From: Aurantiochytrium sp. KH105
Lineage: Eukaryota > Sar > Bigyra > Thraustochytrida > Thraustochytriidae
Direction of reading: 5' to 3'
Length of the DNA stretch: 64,000 nt
Assembly: GCA_003116975.1 (NCBI GenBank)
Contig: BGKB01000217.1
Location: 1-64,000, forward strand
The notes beneath the pieces were generated by a model. It was not told the origin of the DNA. It saw nothing but the letters and a program-made list of their open reading frames with translations, and did no database searches. Below, one piece after another: positions 41,530-49,945 of this stretch. Positions within the stretch are counted from its first letter, which is position 1. Each line of letters starts with the position of its first letter. A program made the position numbers and the translations under genes.

Positions 41530-42200
41530 GATGATTCGATGTGACGCGATGCGATGCGATGCGATGCGATGCGATGCAACCTGTATTTTTTTGTTTGAAG
41601 TTTGGTTTTGGTTTTGGTTTTAGTGCGGTAGTGCTTGGCCTATGGACCACCGACCGACCAGCTCAGATGGTTGTGACACATTTTTTCGCAGCGAGGAGAG
41701 CGGTCTGATTCAAGAACGGTATACATGGGTCGACCCGTGCCAAAAGTAAGGCTGCGCACGCGTCTATTGCACGCGCCTGTCCTGTGTCACGAAAAATAAA
41801 TAAATAAAAACATCCATTCATTCGCTTGCCTTGTAAGCTGTGTTGATCGAAAGCAGGTGCCCTACGTTTATGCTTATAATCGCGAGATCACAAGAGCAGT
41901 GTCAAGACAACTGGGAGATTGTTGATTGTTTGGCATGGCGTAACAAAAGGTGTTTGCACGTAGAAATTACTGTCAGTGAAGGTGGGGGCAAGGAAGTGAA
42001 ATTACCTTGGGGGAAGCTCGAGCTGCCATTCCCAACTTGGTCAATGTGTTCCACCGAAATTCGCCACATCATCGCCTGTTGTGATGGTGCTCGCAACCCT
42101 TTTCTATTCTGAACTTGTCAACTTCATCTTCTTCATCTGGATCTAGGTATTCTTCGGCACGATCGTACTTCGATGAGACTCGCATTTCTCGCATCTCACG
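41530..42200. promoter_or_regulatory. Upstream region of the orphan gene with GTGWCAC sites
   Basis: A (GCGAT)n run (about 41545-41577) precedes GTGACACATTTTTT at 41673-41686 and GTGTCACGAAAAA at 41784-41796. The rest is the 3' flank of the NAGLU gene; no gene seen. Confidence 0.5.
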
Positions 42201-44678
42201 TTAGGCCTTGTAGATCTGGAGGAGCGTTTTCGAAACTTGAATTGCGGAAGCACGCTCGCGCGATGAGTCTGGTTGACATGCCATGCTGGTTGCGCCTTGA
42301 ACGTCGTGAGTCCACCTGTACGAACCCATGGCGACACATTTGTGAAAGGCGGGTAGAGACTCTAGATGCGCGAGATAACATTCTGTTCGCATGGTGTAGA
42401 AACCATCGAGTTGGCCTGCCCAGTGCTTATTGGCGTAATCAAGGTTGGTTGAGTCAGGTTTGCTCGCTCTTTTGGTCTGCGGGCCCCACGTCGTTGATTG
42501 CGAACGAGCTTGAACAAGAAAGTTTGCACGCAACGTATAGTCATTCGCGTCGATGGAGCGAGCAAGATCTGCTGCCTTGTCGAGTACCTCTTGCAAGGTG
42601 AACGAGGACTCCGTGCAGAGAAGACGATCCATGTCGCGTTGGATCCGCAAAAGAGCAACGCCAGCGCGCTTGCGCTCGTCTGTGGTCAAACTAGTGTTGA
42701 CCATGCGCTCAAACCATGGGCCAGAAGTCTTTGCCAAGACCTCACGACCTGCATTGACAAGATCATACGTGAGCGTGCGGGGAACTTTGGATGGTCCAAG
42801 TGATAGACGCTGATCCGCAAAATCGGTCAGGAGAGCCCACGCGCGCCGCACATCCTCAAGTGAGTACCAGATCTTGTAAGGCGTATTCATGTACCCACCA
42901 TTGGCAAGAGCGGTGACGCCGTCAGAGGATTTTTCCGCGAGCCATTCGCGCGCGGCAATAAGAGGCTCGTTATCTTGGCCGTAGACGCTTTTGTGCAGAA
43001 GCGCCCACGCTTCGCGTGCCAGCTCGCTCTCGACTCCGTATCGTTGGCGTACAAAAAAATCCAAGAATTGTTGTACGCGGCTTGCAGGTGTCGTGTCCGT
43101 GCCAGCATCTGCGAGACGCCATGGCATGTCGAAAAGAAGCGCGTAATACGCTGGATTATGGTCGATGCCTTCGGGAGCTGCCCCGATGCCTGCTAAGCTG
43201 GACTCTGTTTTGTTATAAGCTTGACGCGGTGCCGACTCGAGAAGGTTCATGTTGCCCCAAAGTCCGAGGTTGCCGCCAAAATTATGGAGCGTGCCCCAAA
43301 TGAACGGGTGCTGAAAGTAGGCAAAGTAGTCGAACTTGTCCCATTCTGCATTGATCTCATCAAACATGTCGAGCACGACAAAGCGTCCAAGGGGGGAGCC
43401 ACTCTCGAACCCTCGCATGTACGGCAGTCGATCTTTGTCCCAACCGCGCCAGATCCACCCTTGATAGAGCCATACGGCCTCGGGATCTTTGTCAGCCATG
43501 GATTGATAGACGCTGGACGCGTGATCGTATCCATCCTTTTCCGAAAAGCCACTCGCAAGCTTTCGCACCGTTATCGGACTGGGCATTGAGGCGGATGCAA
43601 CATTGTATCGGCATTCGGAATTGAAATCTTCCCCGCTCGCGGAGCGGTCCTGGGACCAAGGGGCTTGACGAAGCCATGGTTCGGGCGCGAAATTAAAGTA
43701 GCCATCCGTCTCGTACCAATGATCTGTGCCAAAGTCTTCGAGGAGTGTGTCCATGTAGACGGCCTGGATTTCACGGAAAAGAGGATCAGTTCCATCCACC
43801 CAGGCAATGCCGTCCGCGGACATGGACGCGTTGGGAAAGCGTTGGCGCATTGAAGTTGGCACATTGCCCTGAAAGGTCGGGAGCACCGCAACAATTCCGA
43901 GTGCTCGCATTCGCGCGAGAATTTTGCGTTGCAGATCCCACTGTTGTCGCATCGTCTTGAGGTCGAGTCCGCCTGCGCAGCCGTGAAGTCGCTGCCCTCT
44001 GGACCATGCAAGGTAGGCAATACCGTTGGTCCAGGACGCATACTCTTGATTGCTGACGCCAAAGCGATTGAAAACCTTGCGAAAGACCTCCTCCTGGCCA
44101 GTGTACGCAATGGAGAGGTTAATGCCAGATAACACCATCCAGTCGAGCAAGTAGGACCAGTCTGCAAAGAGGAACCAGGCATACGAGTAAGAAAAGGTGA
44201 CGACGTTGTTCAAATAAGAAATTTGCGTCGCGCGTCGGCCTCGAATGCAACCGCCAACTCGGGACAACGGACCTGGGATGTCTCTCTGGAGATTCGCCGT
44301 TTGGTGCCCACCGGTCCGATTCCAGCTAAAACTCATGTTGTAAACTTGACGTAAGTATGTGGATGCGGCGTAACCGAGATCTGGCCCCGACGCACCTCGA
44401 AGAACTATTTTATCCTCCAAATAAGTCCCACTTGTCCCATCGCAAATCTCGTAAAATCCATACTTTTCCTTTTCGTCTGGGCTCGAAGACATTTCTATCG
44501 AGAACCTCGAGGCGATCCACTCGGGCTCGACGTCAAGGACGCGAGAAAGGGTATCTGTGATGGCATTTGGGGACCCTTTGCCCCGGAACTCGTAGTCGAC
44601 TGGCGTTGGCTGTGACGTTGCCTCGGTGAAAGCAACAAGAACAAGTGTTGTCAGACACCCGAGCCGTTGTGGAAACAT
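42201..44678 (-). CDS. NAGLU: Alpha-N-acetylglucosaminidase (glycoside hydrolase family 89)
   Basis: 825 residues from the ATG at 44678; an upstream start would add a Lys/Arg-rich stretch that disrupts the signal peptide. The signal peptide (MFPQRLGCLTTLVLVAFTEA) leads to an N-terminal mixed domain and a TIM-barrel with the GH89 signatures WNRTGGHQTANLQRDIPG, FSYSYAWFLFADWSYLLDWMVLSGINLSIAYTGQEEVF, NGIAYLAWSRGQRLHG, FNFAPEP, VLDMFDEINAEWDKFDYF and FIWGTLHNFGGNLGLWGN, followed by a helical C-terminal domain. The enzyme removes terminal alpha-GlcNAc from heparan-type glycans in lysosomes or vacuoles, or is secreted. Multiple NxS/T sequons fit that location. The length is close to animal NAGLU (about 740) plus a longer C-terminus. 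It is a housekeeping gene lying between island genes. Confidence 0.93.
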   Translation of the reverse strand: MFPQRLGCLTTLVLVAFTEATSQPTPVDYEFRGKGSPNAITDTLSRVLDVEPEWIASRFSIEMSSSPDEKEKYGFYEICDGTSGTYLEDKIVLRGASGPDLGYAASTYLRQVYNMSFSWNRTGGHQTANLQRDIPGPLSRVGGCIRGRRATQISYLNNVVTFSYSYAWFLFADWSYLLDWMVLSGINLSIAYTGQEEVFRKVFNRFGVSNQEYASWTNGIAYLAWSRGQRLHGCAGGLDLKTMRQQWDLQRKILARMRALGIVAVLPTFQGNVPTSMRQRFPNASMSADGIAWVDGTDPLFREIQAVYMDTLLEDFGTDHWYETDGYFNFAPEPWLRQAPWSQDRSASGEDFNSECRYNVASASMPSPITVRKLASGFSEKDGYDHASSVYQSMADKDPEAVWLYQGWIWRGWDKDRLPYMRGFESGSPLGRFVVLDMFDEINAEWDKFDYFAYFQHPFIWGTLHNFGGNLGLWGNMNLLESAPRQAYNKTESSLAGIGAAPEGIDHNPAYYALLFDMPWRLADAGTDTTPASRVQQFLDFFVRQRYGVESELAREAWALLHKSVYGQDNEPLIAAREWLAEKSSDGVTALANGGYMNTPYKIWYSLEDVRRAWALLTDFADQRLSLGPSKVPRTLTYDLVNAGREVLAKTSGPWFERMVNTSLTTDERKRAGVALLRIQRDMDRLLCTESSFTLQEVLDKAADLARSIDANDYTLRANFLVQARSQSTTWGPQTKRASKPDSTNLDYANKHWAGQLDGFYTMRTECYLAHLESLPAFHKCVAMGSYRWTHDVQGATSMACQPDSSRERASAIQVSKTLLQIYKA

Positions 44679-45565
44679 CTTCTTCTCCCTTTTCTTCCTT
44701 TCCTCGTTCTTCCTCTTGGTCGTCCCGCACGTTCCCTTTGTTTTTCTTTCTCGTGCGCGTTCTGCTTGTGCAGCTCGCATGTGCGGGTGTGGCCGCCCGA
44801 CCGCTCGACGTCTGTTTTCCAGATGGGTTGGCTTCTGCGTCAGGACCTGGCGCAGTTCTGGCAGTACTTTTTTGCCTCATTTTGCCCGGATATTTTTATT
44901 TTAGGCCGTCGGCCTATGCTACGATTTTCGTTTTTTGCGCAAGAACTTGAAGAGCAAGGAGAAGAGCAGAGCAAGCGGCCGCGACCCGCATCTCTGCGGC
45001 GAGTTGCCGTCGCTTGGTTTCCTCCTGCTGCAGGCCTTCGGCATTCATTTGCGCTGCAGCGCCGCCGTCCTCTCAATCTATTATCTTGCCGGACGGTGAC
45101 ATGGGAGCGGGACATCTTCAATCATCATTTATGTATCAATCCCATGAAGGCCGAGGCTAGTGCGGAATCTCTATTAGATGAGAAGAGCTCTGTCCCTGTT
45201 CCCGATGATGTTTCCCTTCTTGAGCTCGCAGTGCTGCCGCGGAAAGCCTGCGATCTTTCTCGGATATTTTCAGTTGAACCTCATTTTCAATGCCCGCGGT
45301 CATCAGCTTGGATGCGGGCACGAGCCTGGACCAGATCGAGGCGCCGCTCGCCAAAGAGGTGCAGACCTAGTCCCTCGCGGCCCTCGCTAGCGTGCACCTG
45401 GCCGGCTGTCTGCATGGCGGCGACGTGGCGCTGCGGAACTTTGATTGTACTACTCTGTCCCAACACGGGCGCCGTGCGTGTGATTGACCTTGCTCGCACC
45501 GAGCTCGTGCGGGCCGAGTCGACCGAGGCAAAACGCGCCGTCGCGGCTTGTGACTCGCGAATATC
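44679..45565. other. Intergenic, with a possible gene remnant at 45289-45560
   Basis: Promoter side of NAGLU. From 45289 plus-strand frames look protein-like but are broken: an ATG frame (PAVISLDAGTSLDQIEAPLAKE) meets TAG after 26 codons, continues in frame as LAALASVHLAGCLHGGDVALRNFDC, and then appears shifted (VRVIDLARTELVRAESTEAKRA). It may be a decayed gene; confidence is low. Confidence 0.3.
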
Positions 45566-45676
45566 GTGTCACAACCAAAAATGTTGTGACACGCGAATAT
45601 CGTGTCACCGCGAATATCGTGTCACCGCGAATATCGTGTCACCGCGACAATCGTGTCACGACAAAACAAGTGACAC
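45566..45676 (+). promoter_or_regulatory. 17-bp iterons carrying GTGTCAC upstream of helicase 2
   Basis: GTGTCAC/GTGACAC cores begin at 45566, 45586, 45602, 45619, 45636, 45653 and 45670. Four of them (45602-45659) are exact 17-bp tandem units containing CGAATATC or close variants before GTGTCACCG. The cluster lies about 420-530 nt upstream of the helicase ATG. It is the densest occurrence of the motif that also precedes helicase 1, the orphan gene and the nuclease-kinase gene. Confidence 0.75.
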
Positions 45677-45898
45677 GCTCGAAAACATGTCACGGTCCAG
45701 GCAAGACAGGCGGGCGACGTGCAGCACAGGCATGCGAGCGACGCGCAGCACGGGCATGCGAGCTGGCCAGCCGCACCTGCCTAGCCCGTCCGGACCATGC
45801 GCAGCCGTCTGGCGTCCACCTAGTTCTCCTCGTTTCACTTGAGCGCTCTTGACAAGCTCCTGCTCCTTTCGCTCGCGCTCTCAGACCGCTCTAAAATC

Positions 45899-45905
45899 TA
45901 TATAA
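45899..45905 (+). promoter_or_regulatory. TATA-box-like TATATAA upstream of helicase 2
   Basis: TATATAA about 195 nt ahead of the helicase ATG, in otherwise GC-rich sequence, downstream of the iterons. Placement fits a core promoter with a ~150-nt leader; unproven. Confidence 0.3.
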
Positions 45906-46097
45906 TCGCTAGGAGGTCCTACCACACCTTAGTGAAGGCAAGGAAGAGGTGGGCCGCGCGACGGGCCAAGGGATCAGCAAACCCGCAACTCCAAGCAAAA
46001 CCCAAACGCAAAAAGCAAGCACCACCTGCCTTCTCAAGCATCCGCAAGCAGCACCGCAAGCAATACCGCAAGCGCAAGCAACACTCAAAGGAGCAAG

Positions 46098-49037
46098 ATG
46101 GACGCCTTTGTGGACACCTTCAAGTTCCTTGCGAAAGACTACCTCAAAAAGAATGAGGACGGCCTTAACATGCTTCGCGCCATTTCGGACGCTGTACGGA
46201 GCGATCCCGGCAAGGCCGAATTCTTCAAGACTACAGGAGGGCCCTTGGCTGCTCTCTCTTCTTTCCTCGTTGGACTTCACGAGATGAACAAGCATCACGA
46301 GGTCGACAAGATGCTCGACGAGTTCGAAGGCGCAATGTACACCCGCGACTCGAAACGTCTTCGCACGCTCGAACCGATGTCCGCGGCCTCGTCTTCGAAC
46401 CTAGCCGAGAGCAGTGGCGCCTCGGCCGAGCCCTCTCACGCGGACATCCCTATGGCGGAGTCGAACAGCGCGCCAGAGCCTGTTCCAGAGGAGCAAGAGC
46501 CCTCTATCGCGGCCGAGACCCCACGCTCTGCAAGCGACTTTGACGATGCTTCCACTGTCGCGAGCGATTCCGACGAAGATGACGAGCTTCTGGCTAGCGA
46601 GAGCGATGACGAGGATATCGACCCAGAGCTCGGCAGCGTCAGCGAGGCCTTCGAAGGCACCTACTTTGGGCAGCTGCCGTGGACCAATGCTGCGCAAGCC
46701 GCAATCACGCTAGGCGAGCCCGAATGGATCGAGTGGGTCCAGACCATCAGCCGGATGGGCAAGCTTCTCGAGGCGCCGAAGACGGTCGAGGCCGCCATCA
46801 ATCTTCGTCTCGCCTGCAAGCTCATGCAGGACGACTTTGAGGCCCAGGAGCTCGTCGACATGAATCAGCCGGTCTTTGAGGAGTTCTGGAAACGCGGTCG
46901 CGCGGTGTGCTCGTGCATCATGCAAGGCGGGAAGACTCGACGAGCAATTTTTTATCGTGGTCTCGTACATGCGGGGGTGCACAACAAGCACGCGGTCGTC
47001 CTCGCGAACGGAATGGGCGTTGCCTACAACGACCTGCTTTCCTCCATGAAAGATCTCAATGAAGACTACGTCAAAAAGGTCCCCAAGAAGCTTCGCGAGA
47101 AGAATAGATACCTTCCGACCGAGGAACTTTTCCTCGGCACGAGGCTCAACCAAAAGGATCACTTCAGGAGATTCGAAGATCGCCAGAGTGGACAGGTGCA
47201 CTTCAACATTCGTCTTTCCAGTGTGGCGAATCTCAAAACGCTCTCGGCAGCATTCAGAGGCCAGCTCGAATTCAACTCTGAAAACACGCATCTTCTTCTC
47301 GATGAGTCGCACGAGGCGATGGGAAGGCGCCAATTTTCTACGCACGTACGCAGCGAGTTGGCCGAATGGAAAGACGTCACGCTTGTGACGGCCACCCCGC
47401 AAGCGCAGTTCATTGCGGAGGACCTGCTCGGAGGCAAGTTTCGCTTGGTGAACATCGTCCCACGACCCGGATACTACTTGTACGGACCGAAGGAGGAAAG
47501 ACCCGGTGAAAACAGTGAGGACGGCAAGGTCTTGGTCGTCAAGTATGAGCCGACGGACGGAATGCAAAATTCTGATACAGGCTCGAGTGCGAGTCAAACA
47601 CTTGTTCCTTTTCCACGTGAATTCTTTCCATGTGGCCAAAAGCGCAAATCGCGAAGTGTAGACGACGGGGAGGAACCTTCACAGGCACCTCCATGCAGCG
47701 TGCCAGATGAGGAGATTACAGCACTTGGCAAGATTTGCAGGCGGAAGCACTCCTTCTTCTGCATCGTTCTGAACAATCATGAAGGACAAAATCCCAACGA
47801 GGGGGGTAGGTCCGTCAATGTTGGCCATGGTGTTATCGCCAAATGGGTTATGCAGCAGGCGGTGTCACAAAGAATGCAGTTCAAGGAACCGGGAGTTCGG
47901 GCCTCGGTCGTCACCTACACGGTGTTTCAGCATTCTCGGGTCTCGAGCGAGTTCAGTAGGCCGCGACTCTTCTTCAACAAAGAGTTTTTGAAAGCGCTCG
48001 CCCGCATCAGATTACCAGGCGTCGACAACCTTGTCTCGAGCATCTTTACGGAGAAGCATACTCGCTCGAATGAACGTGTGCTAGTCACGAAAAAGGTGTA
48101 TAAATTGCTCACAGACTTCTTCAAGGGCGCGGTGCCGCAAGCTGTCGAGGTCTACAACGGGAAACCTCTCAACGATGAAAGCGTCTTCTCTCGCTACAGG
48201 ACGACCTTGGACAGCGGGAAGGTGCTCACAACGTACTCACTTCAGCTCCCGCGGCTAGAAATCAAAGCAGTGCTTAGCATCATTCGTTATGTGCACGAGA
48301 CTAGGTTTTCCAAGAGCAAATACAAGTCCTACAAGTCGGCTCCGTTGCAGCTTGCTGTCGTCGGCGGTACGCTCCTTAAACAGAGTGTCAACGTCGAGTC
48401 CAAGTGTCGCGAACTTCAGTCTACGCACCTCATGTACATGCGCAAACCTGGTGAGCGTTTTGATCTTACACGTCTTCTGCAAAAGCTTGGTCGCGTCGAT
48501 CATGGCCACACCCAAAGCTCCTTTTACAGGAGCGCCTTTCCAGGCAAAAAGAAGGTGGATGAGCGTCGGCCGACTGTCGTGATGAATGGAAAGTACATCA
48601 ATCTTGTGCTAAACTCGCCGCGTATGCTGCGGGAAGCAGCGGAGAAGGGTTCGGAGGCGCTCATCACATTCTTCCGCGAAGTTTGGATGCTGTCCCTGGA
48701 GCAGGCAAAAAAGCGAGCGACCATTATGAGCTGTGCATGCAGAGAGCTCGAGGAAACTGAGGCGGAATACTACGAAAGGGTGAGGGACATGAACAAGCTC
48801 AGTGCCTGGATTCTGAACGAGTCCAATGTTCCTAACGTGACTCATCAGGACGCTACAGACATCGCCCAAGCGATCAAGGAACAATTCACTGTTGTGGGCC
48901 AGAATCCCGACATGAGTCGTGAAGGCCTGATCGACATTTTCGACTTCGGGGTTGATGCCTCTTCACTTCAGCGAAAGGTGCACAGCTTTTTGGGAAGGGC
49001 TCCGGCAATTCCGGCTCGTTTTCTGACATTCCCTTAG
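46098..49037 (+). CDS. Island helicase-like ATPase 2 (Z1-like superfamily 2 architecture)
   Basis: 979 residues, ATG 46098. Collinear paralogue of the protein at 28710-31676: long identical or near-identical blocks such as APKTVEAAI-LR-(S/A)CKLM-(E/Q)-DDFEAQ and EEFWKRGRAVC-(T/S)-CIMQGGKTRRAIF. Walker A is at about 274-280 (IMQGGKT), the motif-Ia-like AVVLANGMGVAYNDL follows, Walker B DESHEA is at 402-407 and VTATPQAQF at 430-438, then PRPGYYLYGP; the second lobe has VVGGTLLKQSVNVESKC and LLQKLGRVDHG. The acidic linker (about 100-185) differs most between copies. All ATPase motifs are intact in both. The upstream region has the 17-bp iterons and the AGCAAACCCGCAAC leader element shared with copy 1. 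Nucleic-acid-dependent ATPase activity is inferred; the target is unknown. Confidence 0.72.
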   Translation: MDAFVDTFKFLAKDYLKKNEDGLNMLRAISDAVRSDPGKAEFFKTTGGPLAALSSFLVGLHEMNKHHEVDKMLDEFEGAMYTRDSKRLRTLEPMSAASSSNLAESSGASAEPSHADIPMAESNSAPEPVPEEQEPSIAAETPRSASDFDDASTVASDSDEDDELLASESDDEDIDPELGSVSEAFEGTYFGQLPWTNAAQAAITLGEPEWIEWVQTISRMGKLLEAPKTVEAAINLRLACKLMQDDFEAQELVDMNQPVFEEFWKRGRAVCSCIMQGGKTRRAIFYRGLVHAGVHNKHAVVLANGMGVAYNDLLSSMKDLNEDYVKKVPKKLREKNRYLPTEELFLGTRLNQKDHFRRFEDRQSGQVHFNIRLSSVANLKTLSAAFRGQLEFNSENTHLLLDESHEAMGRRQFSTHVRSELAEWKDVTLVTATPQAQFIAEDLLGGKFRLVNIVPRPGYYLYGPKEERPGENSEDGKVLVVKYEPTDGMQNSDTGSSASQTLVPFPREFFPCGQKRKSRSVDDGEEPSQAPPCSVPDEEITALGKICRRKHSFFCIVLNNHEGQNPNEGGRSVNVGHGVIAKWVMQQAVSQRMQFKEPGVRASVVTYTVFQHSRVSSEFSRPRLFFNKEFLKALARIRLPGVDNLVSSIFTEKHTRSNERVLVTKKVYKLLTDFFKGAVPQAVEVYNGKPLNDESVFSRYRTTLDSGKVLTTYSLQLPRLEIKAVLSIIRYVHETRFSKSKYKSYKSAPLQLAVVGGTLLKQSVNVESKCRELQSTHLMYMRKPGERFDLTRLLQKLGRVDHGHTQSSFYRSAFPGKKKVDERRPTVVMNGKYINLVLNSPRMLREAAEKGSEALITFFREVWMLSLEQAKKRATIMSCACRELEETEAEYYERVRDMNKLSAWILNESNVPNVTHQDATDIAQAIKEQFTVVGQNPDMSREGLIDIFDFGVDASSLQRKVHSFLGRAPAIPARFLTFP

Positions 49038-49945
49038 GCCCTCATTCATCCTTTCAAGTAAAAGATAAAAGAGGAAAAATATTCAGCCTTCGCGTTCCTA
49101 ACCTCTTATATTCAACTTGTCAAATACCTCTCATCAGAACACGACGAAGCGATCAAGGACTAGATGAAATAACGACAGTCAATCGTTGGCCAGGGCCTCT
49201 GCACGTGTGATCTATCCTGCATCTGCAGCTGACGTTCTACTTTAACTCTTTGTCTTTTCTTTTCTTTTATTCGACGTAGGCCTACTGCCATCTTTTCGGG
49301 TGCAGCGTTATCATGGCGGAAGCAAATTTGCTTCAAGGACTCGTCTGGGAAGGGTGGCATAGGTATAGGTAAGTAGTGAAGATTTTGTTATGTATAAGAC
49401 CGAGCAAGGCAGACAAAAACTGCACGAGGAAAAGGCAGGTCCCCAAAAGGTGTCTGGCTGCTTCAGAACAGGCCTCTCGTGGCGCAAGAACCGGCGATAG
49501 AGAATCGGTCGCTCGGCGCGCCCGAGTCGAACAGGAACCGACAATGGGGCCCTGGACCTTGGGTTGGGTTTGTAAGGGGGGGAGGAGTATTTACAGAAAG
49601 ACGGGGTCCTTAAACTGAGCGGTTGTCTTGGGCGCGGCGCCAGTCGCTGAGCGGGACTTAGAGAACGCGGGACGATGAAAGGGATTTGGCAAAGACAAGG
49701 TCAAGCGTCCTTTTCTGTCTTGAACTGCTCTTCTTGGTTCTGAAGTAGCAGTACAGGTTGCATGGTAGTGCTCGTCTGGCAAAGGTGTAAGTTTTGCTTT
49801 TTGCAATGCACGAAAAAAGCAAACGAAGAAAAGAACATTGCTACAGGAGTGTAAAGTGAGACATTGGCAAAACGCCAAGATGGAGAATGTCGAACAGAAA
49901 AGAACTGAAAAGACCAGGCAAAAGGTGTTTTGGCCACGGTCCTCA
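49038..49945. other. Convergent intergenic region, nothing recognised
   Basis: Right edge of the island. It holds a TAGGCCTA palindrome at 49277-49284 and T/A-rich 3' flanks. No gene, RNA or terminal repeat recognised. Confidence 0.5.
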
